Origin: Campylobacterota bacterium
GTDB lineage: Bacteria > Campylobacterota > Campylobacteria > Campylobacterales > Sulfurospirillaceae
Direction: 5' to 3'
Assembly (NCBI GenBank): GCA_009930355.1
Contig: RZYK01000090.1
Coordinates: forward strand, 1 to 7,685
Length of the DNA: 7,685 nt
In this document: piece after piece, positions 1 through 7,113 of the stretch
Layout: each line of letters starts with the position of its first letter
Numbering within the stretch: position 1 is the stretch's first letter
Position numbers and translations under genes: made by a program
Notes under the pieces: model-generated
What the model saw: the letters and a program-made list of their open reading frames with translations, nothing else
Databases searched by the model: none
Told to the model about the DNA's origin: nothing

Positions 1-59
1 ATGAAGGGATGGTTGTTAAGGTTTCACGCGATTATATTTCAAAGAAAATCGATGAGTAG
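1..59 (+). CDS. yajC: YajC C-terminal tail (3' end of gene only)
   Basis: Only the last 18 codons and the stop of an upstream gene are visible, read in frame 3 (first full codon at 3, TAG stop at 57-59). The peptide reads EGMVVKVSRDYISKKIDE. I recognise it as the C-terminus of YajC, where a strand ending in a VVKV-like motif is followed by a charged tail. YajC is a small single-span inner-membrane protein that associates with SecD and SecF in the Sec translocon accessory complex. Its position directly before secD is the usual arrangement in many bacteria. The stop lies just inside secD (start at 52), an 8-base overlap that suggests translational coupling. The fragment is too short for a domain test, so the identity rests on the tail sequence plus gene order. 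Confidence 0.8.
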   Translation, partial: EGMVVKVSRDYISKKIDE

Positions 60-1632
60 TGGTAAATTGAATTACCGTTTAGTTATCTTTTTTATCGCAG
101 TTATTTTTGGGGTAGGCATGTCAATGCCTACTTTTTTACAGAGTGAAAAAGGTGCTAAAGTCTCTTTAGGTCTTGATCTTCAAGGTGGTCTTCATATGCT
201 TTTGGGTGTTAAAACCGAAGAAGCTATTCAATCAAAAATTAAATCCATTGCCTCTAGTATCAAATTTTTTGCCCAAAGAGGTGATATTATTATTGATGAC
301 CTTCGAATTGCTGAAGAAAAAATCACACTCACCCTTTTGGATAAAGATGAAGAGAAAAAACTTGATGCGATGCTTAAAGAGATTAGCGGTTTACTTATCA
401 ACAAAGAAGCACTCTTTTATACACTGACACTGGATGAAAAAGAAAAAGTTTTAATTAAAGAGTATGCGATTTCTCAAGCGGTTGAGACGATTCGTAACCG
501 TTTGGACCAATTTGGGTTAGCAGAACCCAATGTGGCAAAACAAGGCGAAGATAAAATCTTAGTAGAACTTCCTGGTATTAAAACAGCAGAAGATGAGCAA
601 AGAGCACGTGAATTGATTGCAAAAGCGGCTCATTTACAACTTATGGCTGTGGATGAGAAAAAACAAGATCGTGCAAACAATATGAGTCCAAATGAGGCAG
701 CACAATACGGTGATGTGATTTTGAATGATGCAAAAAGTGATACGATTCGTTATATTTTAAAAGAAATCCCTGTTCTTGACGGTAGTATGCTAAGTGATGC
801 AAAAGTTGGTTTTAGCGATATGCAACAACCTGTGATTAATTTTACTCTTAACTCTGAGGGCGCAAAGATTTTTGGTGATTTTACAGCCAATAATATTGGC
901 AATCGTCTAGCCATTGTTTTAGATAATAAAGTCTATTCTGCGCCTAATATTCGTGAGCGTATTGGTGGAGGCAGCGGACAAATTAGTGGTGGCTTTAGCG
1001 TGAAAGAGGCACATGATGTTGCTATTGCTTTGCGTAGTGGTGCATTATTGGCGCCTGTCACGCTTTTGGAAAAACGAAGTGTAGGTCCTTCTTTGGGAGC
1101 GGATAGTATTCAAGCAAGTTTAATTGCACTCATTTCTGGTTTTTCATTGGTAGTTGCATTTATGATGTTTTATTATCGTTTGGCAGGTTTTATTGCAAAT
1201 ATTGCTTTAATTGTGAATCTTTTTTTAGTGCTTGCCGTCATGGCGATTTTTGGAGCAACGCTCACTCTTCCTGGTATGGCAGGTATTGTTTTAACCATTG
1301 GTATGGCAGTTGATGCCAATGTAATTATTAATGAGCGGATTCGAGAGTTGTTGCGAGAAGGTCTTGCGGTGAGACAAGCTGTCGAAAAAGGGTATGCGAA
1401 TGCTATGAGTGCTATTGTTGATAGTAATTTAACCACTTTAATTACTTCTATTATTCTTTATGTATACGGAACAGGTCCTGTTAAAGGATTTGCCGTGAGT
1501 ATGAGTATTGGTATTATGGTTTCAATGTTAACAGCCATTTTAGGAACGCATGGAATTTATGAATTTTTGATGCCACGCATCGAGAAAAGTCGCAATGTAA
1601 CCTTATGGTTTGGCATTAAAGGGAGTAAGTAA
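52..1632 (+). CDS. secD: Protein translocase subunit SecD
   Basis: SecD is an inner-membrane subunit that works with SecF, using the proton motive force to complete export of proteins through SecYEG. I chose ATG 52 (526 aa), giving MSSGKLNYRL directly before the first membrane segment, as expected for SecD of this group. An in-frame ATG at base 1 would add 17 codons lying over the yajC tail. Numbering from 52: a first membrane helix at about 10-28; the family motif LGLDLQGG at 39-46 starting the large periplasmic region; then five C-terminal helices at about 356-375, 379-400, 403-425, 455-474 and 477-505. GMAVDAN in the fourth helix of the protein carries D421, the conserved acidic residue linked to proton coupling in this RND-related family. 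The ribosome binding site is weak (AAAGAAA), consistent with coupling to yajC. The stop TAA overlaps the secF ATG by one base. The full-length protein looks intact. Confidence 0.97.
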   Translation: MSSGKLNYRLVIFFIAVIFGVGMSMPTFLQSEKGAKVSLGLDLQGGLHMLLGVKTEEAIQSKIKSIASSIKFFAQRGDIIIDDLRIAEEKITLTLLDKDEEKKLDAMLKEISGLLINKEALFYTLTLDEKEKVLIKEYAISQAVETIRNRLDQFGLAEPNVAKQGEDKILVELPGIKTAEDEQRARELIAKAAHLQLMAVDEKKQDRANNMSPNEAAQYGDVILNDAKSDTIRYILKEIPVLDGSMLSDAKVGFSDMQQPVINFTLNSEGAKIFGDFTANNIGNRLAIVLDNKVYSAPNIRERIGGGSGQISGGFSVKEAHDVAIALRSGALLAPVTLLEKRSVGPSLGADSIQASLIALISGFSLVVAFMMFYYRLAGFIANIALIVNLFLVLAVMAIFGATLTLPGMAGIVLTIGMAVDANVIINERIRELLREGLAVRQAVEKGYANAMSAIVDSNLTTLITSIILYVYGTGPVKGFAVSMSIGIMVSMLTAILGTHGIYEFLMPRIEKSRNVTLWFGIKGSK

Positions 1633-2603
1633 TGGAATTTTTTGCAAAAGGTAAAATTTATGATTTTATGGGCAAAAGTATTTTTTTGCTTACGATCTCG
1701 GCACTGTTGGTTATTGCTTCCTGGGGACTTCTTGCAATGAAAGGTCTTACCTATGGCATTGATTTTTCAGGTGGAACATTGGTTCAAGTTAAATATGAAC
1801 AGCATGCGCCTATTGCTCAAATTAGAGAACAAATTACACAAGATAAGCTCTTCGCCAACGCTTTAATTACTGAATTTGGGACGCCAGAAGAGGTGGTGAT
1901 TCGTTTTGCTTCGACCACAGATAATGTAGGACAAGATGTCGGTGATCGTATTCGTGAACTCCTTCAAGGTACAGGAAAATTTGATATTCGTAAAGTTGAT
2001 ATTGTTGGACCTAAAGTAGGAAGTGAATTGCGTGAAAAAGGGATGATGGCAGCAGGTCTTGGAATTTTAGGTATTTTACTTTACATTGCTTTTCGCTTTG
2101 AATGGCGTTTTTCCATTGCTGCTATTGTTGCATTAATTCACGATGTTTCTATAACAATGGGTGCTATTGTTCTTTTTGATATTGAAATGAGTTTGGATGT
2201 TTTAGCCGCTATTCTTTCTTTGATGGGTTATTCAATTAATGACACGATTATTGTTTTTGATCGTATTCGAGAAGAGTTGACAAAAAGTAAAAAAGATAAT
2301 TTATTAGAAATTATTAATTATTCTGTATCGAAAACAATTTCTCGAACAACGCTTACGTCATTCACAACCTTTTTAGTGGTTGCAACGCTCTTCTTTTTTG
2401 GTGGAGAGATTATTCATGGATTTAGTTTTACACTCTTAATTGGCATTATCGTAGGAACATACAGCTCTATTTTTATTGCTGCTACCTTACTTAAATGGTT
2501 TGGTTTTGATGTGGAATCGTATAAAACCAAAGAAGCACTAAAAGAAAAAAATAAAATAGAAAAAGCAAAAATGCGTGCAATGTATGAAAAGGGCACGGTT
2601 TAA
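1632..2603 (+). CDS. secF: Protein translocase subunit SecF
   Basis: SecF pairs with SecD in the inner membrane to form the proton-driven export motor. The protein is 323 aa, normal for a separate SecF. A first helix at about 14-36 is followed by the SecF signature GIDFSGG at 42-48, then a periplasmic domain to about residue 135. Five more helices start near residue 137. The segment SINDTIIVFDRIREE contains D204 and matches the conserved fourth-helix region that carries a proton-relay acid in SecF. The C-terminus is a Lys/Glu-rich cytoplasmic tail. The start ATG overlaps the secD stop as TAATG, with a good Shine-Dalgarno AGGGAG at 1620-1625, six bases before the ATG, so the two subunits are probably made in coupled fashion. 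SecD and SecF are separate here, unlike the fused SecDF of some bacteria. Confidence 0.97.
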   Translation: MEFFAKGKIYDFMGKSIFLLTISALLVIASWGLLAMKGLTYGIDFSGGTLVQVKYEQHAPIAQIREQITQDKLFANALITEFGTPEEVVIRFASTTDNVGQDVGDRIRELLQGTGKFDIRKVDIVGPKVGSELREKGMMAAGLGILGILLYIAFRFEWRFSIAAIVALIHDVSITMGAIVLFDIEMSLDVLAAILSLMGYSINDTIIVFDRIREELTKSKKDNLLEIINYSVSKTISRTTLTSFTTFLVVATLFFFGGEIIHGFSFTLLIGIIVGTYSSIFIAATLLKWFGFDVESYKTKEALKEKNKIEKAKMRAMYEKGTV

Positions 2604-2618
2604 TTTGATGGAGAGAAA

Positions 2619-5066
2619 ATGCAATACAATCCTTTAGAAATTGAAAGCAAATGGCAAAAAAAATGGGAGGATACCCAAGCTTTTGAGCCCTCAAGTGATT
2701 TTACTCAAGCTAAAAAATATATTTTAAGTATGTTCCCATATCCCAGTGGGCGTATTCATATGGGACATGTTCGTAACTATACCATTGGGGATGCGATTGC
2801 TAGACATCATCGTAAAAATGGCTTTAATGTGCTTCATCCTATTGGGTGGGATAGTTTTGGTATGCCTGCTGAAAATGCTGCGATTAAGCATGGGGTGCAT
2901 CCTAAAAAATGGACGTATGAAAATATTGATTACATGCGAAAAGAGCTTGCTTCGTTGGGGCTTTCTTTTTCTAAGAAAAGAGAGTTTGCCGCCAGTGATG
3001 TGCTTTATACCAAACATGAACAACGTATTTTTATTGAAATGTTTAATAAAGGCTTGGTGTACCAAAAAAGCGCAACCCTTAACTGGTGTAATACGTGTCA
3101 AACCGTTCTTGCGAATGAACAAGTCGAAGAAGGGTGTTGTTGGCGATGTGATAATCCTGTTGAACAGCGCCTTTTACCTGGTTACTACCTCAAAATTACA
3201 CAGTATGCACAAGAACTATTAGATGATTGTGAAAAGCTTAGAGCAGGCTGGCCAAATCAAGTCCTTACGATGCAAGAGAATTGGATTGGACGCAGTGAAG
3301 GGCTAGAGTTTTCGTTTCAACTCAGTGCTGAATCCAAAGCAAAACTTGGCAATCAATTTGAAAGTTATAAAGTTTTTACTACACGTCCAGATACCATTTA
3401 TGGTGTGAGTTATTCTGCTTTAGCGCCTGAACATGCCATTGTTAAGTATTTAATCGAGCATAAACTTTTAAGTGAAGAAAAAATTGCGCAGATAAAAGCG
3501 ATGCAACGTGTGGGAGCAAGGGAGCGTGCGCAAGCACCTAAAGAGGGTGTGAGTTTGGAAATTGAGGTGATTCATCCTTTAACAGGTAAAAACGTACCTG
3601 TATGGGTGGCAAATTTTGTCTTAATCGAATACGGTGGAGGTGCTGTTATGGCGGTACCTGCACACGATGAGAGAGATTTTGAGTTTGCAAGTAAATACGC
3701 TTTACCTATTATTCAAAGCATTGAGAGTAGCACGCCTTTTGATGGGACATGTGCAACGACTGAATACGGTAAACTTGTTAACTCTGCCAACTTTAGTGGT
3801 CTTACCTCTAAAGAGGCTCAAAAAGCCATTATTGCTCATTTTGAAGCGCAAAAAATGGGTACAAAAGTGATTAATTATAAACTTCGTGATTGGGGAATTA
3901 GCCGTCAGCGTTATTGGGGTGCACCTATTCCTATGATACATTGTTCAAAATGCGGACTTGTGCCTGAAAAATTTGAAAATCTTCCTGTAGCTTTACCTGA
4001 TGATGTTGAAATTTCAGGGGAGGGAAACCCTTTAGATAAACATCCAACATGGAAATATACCACGTGTCCGTGTTGTGGCGAAAATGCCATTCGTGAAACC
4101 GATACGATGGATACTTTTTTTCAATCCAGCTGGTATTTTTTACGCTATACCACCGATCCATCATTATGGAATGACGTACCGTTTGACAAAGAGAGTGCTA
4201 ATTATTGGATGAATGTGGATCAATACATTGGTGGTATTGAACATGCGATTTTACATCTTTTGTATGCACGTTTTTTCACCAAAGTGCTTCGTGATTTAGG
4301 CTATGTTAACACCGATGAGCCTTTTGCCAATCTTTTAACACAAGGCATGGTCTTAAAAGATGGCTCGAAAATGAGTAAAAGTAAGGGCAATACGGTTGAT
4401 CCTGATGCGATTATTAAAACCTATGGGGCGGATACAGCACGTCTGTTTATTTTATTTGCAGCACCTCCTCAAAAAGAGTTAGAATGGAATGACAGTGCGG
4501 TTGAAGGAGCATTTCGTTTCTTAAAACGCTTTGCGCAAAAAGCTGAAAATGCCTTTACATGTAAAGAAATTCCTAACATTAACCATGCAACACTTTCTAA
4601 AGAGTCAAAATATGCTCGTAAAAAAGTGTATGAGGCCTTGAAAAAATCGAATGAAATTTTTGAGGGTGGATATACTTTTAATACACTGATTGCTGCGTGT
4701 ATGGAAGCACTCAATGCTCTAAGCGATCAAAACGATGCGAATGTGTGGAGTGAGGGGTATTTTATTCTTCTTAATCTTTTAGAACCCATTGTACCCCATG
4801 TGTGCTGGGAGATGAGTGAGGCACTGTTTGGGTGTGCTAATCTGAAGCCTCTTACCATCAAAGAAGAAGTTTTTGTAGAAGAGAGTATGATACTTGCTGT
4901 AACAGTCAATGGTAAAAAACGCACAGAAATTGAGGTAGAAACGTCTATTTCAAAAGAAGATGCGCTCAGGCTGGGCAAAGAGAGTGCTGCAAAATGGTTA
5001 GAGGGCAGTGAACTTATTAAAGAGATTTATGTCCCTAATAAATTGATTAACTTGGTGGTAAAGTAA
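2619..5066 (+). CDS. leuS: Leucyl-tRNA synthetase (class Ia)
   Basis: This cytoplasmic enzyme charges tRNA-Leu with leucine using ATP and edits wrongly charged products. The 815-aa length is close to the usual bacterial value. Visible in order: class I motif HMGH at 47-50 (HIGH); a Cys4 zinc site with C157, C160, C174 and C177; the CP1 editing domain with the threonine-rich TTRPDT at 254-259 and the editing-pocket aspartate D350 in PAHDERD; the DWGISRQRYWG stretch at 424-434 of the catalytic core; a second CxxC pair of pairs at C442/C445 and C483/C486; KMSKS at 584-588; then the anticodon-binding helices and a small C-terminal domain with the typical VTVNGK segment. All key residues are present. 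It begins 15 bases after secF, with GGAG at 2610-2613 five bases before the ATG. There is no sign of a T-box or leader. Confidence 0.98.
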   Translation: MQYNPLEIESKWQKKWEDTQAFEPSSDFTQAKKYILSMFPYPSGRIHMGHVRNYTIGDAIARHHRKNGFNVLHPIGWDSFGMPAENAAIKHGVHPKKWTYENIDYMRKELASLGLSFSKKREFAASDVLYTKHEQRIFIEMFNKGLVYQKSATLNWCNTCQTVLANEQVEEGCCWRCDNPVEQRLLPGYYLKITQYAQELLDDCEKLRAGWPNQVLTMQENWIGRSEGLEFSFQLSAESKAKLGNQFESYKVFTTRPDTIYGVSYSALAPEHAIVKYLIEHKLLSEEKIAQIKAMQRVGARERAQAPKEGVSLEIEVIHPLTGKNVPVWVANFVLIEYGGGAVMAVPAHDERDFEFASKYALPIIQSIESSTPFDGTCATTEYGKLVNSANFSGLTSKEAQKAIIAHFEAQKMGTKVINYKLRDWGISRQRYWGAPIPMIHCSKCGLVPEKFENLPVALPDDVEISGEGNPLDKHPTWKYTTCPCCGENAIRETDTMDTFFQSSWYFLRYTTDPSLWNDVPFDKESANYWMNVDQYIGGIEHAILHLLYARFFTKVLRDLGYVNTDEPFANLLTQGMVLKDGSKMSKSKGNTVDPDAIIKTYGADTARLFILFAAPPQKELEWNDSAVEGAFRFLKRFAQKAENAFTCKEIPNINHATLSKESKYARKKVYEALKKSNEIFEGGYTFNTLIAACMEALNALSDQNDANVWSEGYFILLNLLEPIVPHVCWEMSEALFGCANLKPLTIKEEVFVEESMILAVTVNGKKRTEIEVETSISKEDALRLGKESAAKWLEGSELIKEIYVPNKLINLVVK

Positions 5067-5067
5067 G

Positions 5068-5586
5068 ATGAAACAACTATTTCTTGGACTCTTGATAGCA
5101 GTGTTTATCAGTGGATGTGGGTATAAACCTTCGTCGTATTATGCTAAAAGGGCATTGGGAGAAAAAATTTATGCAGAAGTCAAAATCTCTAGACAAGATC
5201 CAAGAAACAGTGTATTAATTAAAGATGCTGTCAATGAGGCTGTTGTAAATCGTTTTAGTGCAAAATTAGTGAGCAAAGAAGAGGCGGATAGTATTTTACA
5301 TGTAAAGATAGGTTCTATCTCTTTTTCACCGATTGTGTATGATATATACGGTTATGTGATTGCTTATAAAACAACGGTTGTGTTGGCTATCGAGTATGAA
5401 GGTGCGAATAGAAAAGTTGAAAAATTAACCGTTTCAGGAGAGTATGACTTTTCTATTGAGTCTAATAGTGTTATTTCTGACTCTAATCGTTTTGAAGCCA
5501 TCCGTGAAGCTGCTGCTGATTCTTTAGATGAATTTATTTCTAAAATTGCTATTAAAGGATTACGTAATGGCAACAACAATCAATGA
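5068..5586 (+). CDS. lptE: LptE-type LPS-assembly lipoprotein
   Basis: LptE is the outer-membrane lipoprotein that sits inside the LptD barrel and assists the last step of lipopolysaccharide transport to the cell surface. The 172-aa product starts with a lipoprotein signal peptide: a positive start, a hydrophobic stretch, and lipobox ISGC with the acylated cysteine at C17, followed by GYKP as in many LptE proteins. The rest alternates short strands (for example KIYAEVKI and SILHVKIGSISF) with a C-terminal helix, consistent with the compact alpha/beta LptE fold. Sequence conservation in this family is low, so the call leans on the lipobox, size and location after leuS, which is also where lptE lies in E. 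coli. It begins one base after the leuS stop. The Shine-Dalgarno is poor, so coupling to leuS is likely. Its last 20 bases overlap the next gene. Confidence 0.85.
   Translation: MKQLFLGLLIAVFISGCGYKPSSYYAKRALGEKIYAEVKISRQDPRNSVLIKDAVNEAVVNRFSAKLVSKEEADSILHVKIGSISFSPIVYDIYGYVIAYKTTVVLAIEYEGANRKVEKLTVSGEYDFSIESNSVISDSNRFEAIREAAADSLDEFISKIAIKGLRNGNNNQ
5554..5559 (+). promoter_or_regulatory. Shine-Dalgarno site fixing the cyclase start
   Basis: AAAGGA lies seven bases before ATG 5567, inside the 3' end of lptE. The alternative in-frame ATG at 5528 has no purine-rich site before it. This is the main reason for choosing 5567 as the start of the diguanylate cyclase. Confidence 0.7.
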
Positions 5587-7111
5587 GATTATCAAGGAAG
5601 CCCTAGAGAGAGTTAAAGCTGAGCATCTTAATTTAACGCCTGATAATTATGCCACTGTTTTTTGTAAAGTGGCCAAACAAAAGGGTGTGATTGTCGAGGA
5701 TTGCCAAAAAGTTGATAAATATACAAAAAAATTAGAGGCAAGTGTCCTTGCAGATATGAAGCGTTTTTCTATTGCTTCACTGGATGATTTGCTCTCATTT
5801 TTAGTGGCAAGGGTTAATCGTGTTAATGAAGGTGATGCCATTAAAATGATTAATGCTTTAAGTCTTTTAATCAAGCGTGTTTTACAAGCTATTACTTTAC
5901 TGCATGATGCTAAAGCAAGTAGTCTCGCTCATGCCTCTTTAGAGCGTATTGATTTTCATCAGAACCTTCAATCTATTGAGCTTGTCAAAGAAAAATGGTT
6001 TGATTTTATTTCAAACTATAATGACAATTATCTTAAAAAATTAGATATGTATGGACATGTGAGCAAGGATGATCTTGAAAGCATGGTTAAAGATATTATT
6101 AAAATTTTAGAAAAAGATAACAGCAGTGAACTTTATAGGGCATTAGTTCCTTTGATTATTGCTTCCCTTGCTCCCTCTATTGCTTCAGGTATGAATGATG
6201 AATTAGCCAGTATCAGTTCAGAACTTCGCCAATCTCCTGATGCGCTTGGAACGCCTGCACTTCAAAAAGAGATTAGAGGGTTGATTGGAAAGAGAATCGA
6301 ACTTGATAAAGCAGAAGTTCAAAAAAAAGTTTCTACACTTGATAAAATTTTAGATGAAATTAATAAAAAAATTGTCGAGTTGATTCAAAGTAGCAGTTAT
6401 AGTCATGAGCAAGTTAAAGGTATTAAAGCAGATTTGCAACGCATTAATTTCTCTCAAGATAGCTTTGAAACGGTACATACAAAACTTTTACGTATTGCTT
6501 CTTCTTTAGAAAATGAGACAAAAACATTACATGACAAGATGCTCAATAATCAAGAAACGATTACAAAATTGCAAAATCGTGTGAATAAATTAGAATCAGC
6601 ATTGGTAGCTGCTAAGCAGGAAGTAAAAGTAGATTTTTTAACGCATGTGGCAACAAAACGTGCTTTAAGTACAGAGCTTGGACGTGTGGATGATGCCTTT
6701 ATGCGGTATAAAATTGACTATACACTCTGTTTTATTGATATTGACCATTTTAAAATGGTTAACGATACCTATGGACATGAAGCAGGCGATGTGATTCTCT
6801 CCACGGTTGGAAAAATTTTACGCAAATACATTCGTCAGGTTGATTTTGTAGGACGTTTTGGCGGGGAAGAATTTTTAGTGATTTTGCCGAGTACGGATTT
6901 AGCGCAGGGAATTCACTTTGCTGATAAAATTCGCTCTATTGTAGAGCAGTTTAAATTTCTCTATAAAAATGAACGTATCAATGTGACAGTGAGTTGTGGT
7001 GTTTCTCAGCGCTCTTTATGCAAGAATAAAGAAGAGACGTTAAGTACGGCAGATGCTCTTTTATATAAAGCAAAAGAGACTGGACGAAATAAAGTGATGC
7101 CTGTACTTTGA
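5567..7111 (+). CDS. Diguanylate cyclase, soluble, GGDEF domain with long helical N-terminus
   Basis: The C-terminal GGDEF domain (about 350-514 of 514 aa) condenses two GTP into c-di-GMP. The active-site signature GGEEF is at 432-436. D391 (in FIDID), N399, D408 and E434 have the spacing of the metal- and GTP-binding residues of characterised cyclases such as PleD. RQVD at 423-426, five residues before GGEEF, is a canonical RxxD inhibitory site, so product feedback is likely. The domain opens with DFLTHVATKRAL, a variant of the usual DxLTGLxNR. No membrane helix or signal peptide is seen. Residues 1 to about 230 are mostly helical with a TPDNY motif near the start, and I do not recognise a known sensor fold there. 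Residues about 235-355 look like coiled coil, probably linking dimerisation to the catalytic domain. Start 5567 follows AAAGGA; it overlaps lptE by 20 bases in another frame. The signal sensed is unknown. Confidence 0.93.
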   Translation: MATTINEIIKEALERVKAEHLNLTPDNYATVFCKVAKQKGVIVEDCQKVDKYTKKLEASVLADMKRFSIASLDDLLSFLVARVNRVNEGDAIKMINALSLLIKRVLQAITLLHDAKASSLAHASLERIDFHQNLQSIELVKEKWFDFISNYNDNYLKKLDMYGHVSKDDLESMVKDIIKILEKDNSSELYRALVPLIIASLAPSIASGMNDELASISSELRQSPDALGTPALQKEIRGLIGKRIELDKAEVQKKVSTLDKILDEINKKIVELIQSSSYSHEQVKGIKADLQRINFSQDSFETVHTKLLRIASSLENETKTLHDKMLNNQETITKLQNRVNKLESALVAAKQEVKVDFLTHVATKRALSTELGRVDDAFMRYKIDYTLCFIDIDHFKMVNDTYGHEAGDVILSTVGKILRKYIRQVDFVGRFGGEEFLVILPSTDLAQGIHFADKIRSIVEQFKFLYKNERINVTVSCGVSQRSLCKNKEETLSTADALLYKAKETGRNKVMPVL

Positions 7112-7113
7112 TA

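Noticed and set aside
1..51. In-frame ATG at base 1 as the secD start
   Set aside because: These codons overlap the YajC tail read in frame 3, and the product from ATG 52 already has the expected SecD N-terminus and length.
1273..1309. Ten-base direct repeat GGTATGGCAG at 1273 and 1300
   Set aside because: Both copies encode Gly-Met-Ala segments of a conserved SecD helix (PGMAG and IGMAV), so coding constraint explains them.
1173..1436. Antisense open reading frame of 87 codons inside secD
   Set aside because: It lies opposite conserved SecD membrane helices and motifs; its composition is what the complement of this coding frame gives, and it resembles no family I know.
2520..2603. Lys/Glu-rich C-terminus of SecF as a possible fused module
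   Set aside because: It is a short charged cytoplasmic tail of about 28 residues in a protein of normal SecF length, with no domain signature.
2724..3222. Open frames on both strands inside the 5' part of leuS (132 and 158 codons)
   Set aside because: Both are shadows of a strongly conserved LeuRS catalytic region containing HMGH; neither has a recognisable protein or a sensible ribosome binding site.
5528..5566. Upstream start for the cyclase giving a hydrophobic N-terminus
   Set aside because: No Shine-Dalgarno before 5528, and the residues are an out-of-frame reading of the lptE 3' end; 5567 has AAAGGA at good spacing.
6010..6030. TATAAT-like string within the cyclase gene as a possible promoter
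   Set aside because: Such strings are common by chance at this base composition; it lies inside conserved coding sequence with no convincing partner element and no start codon it would serve.
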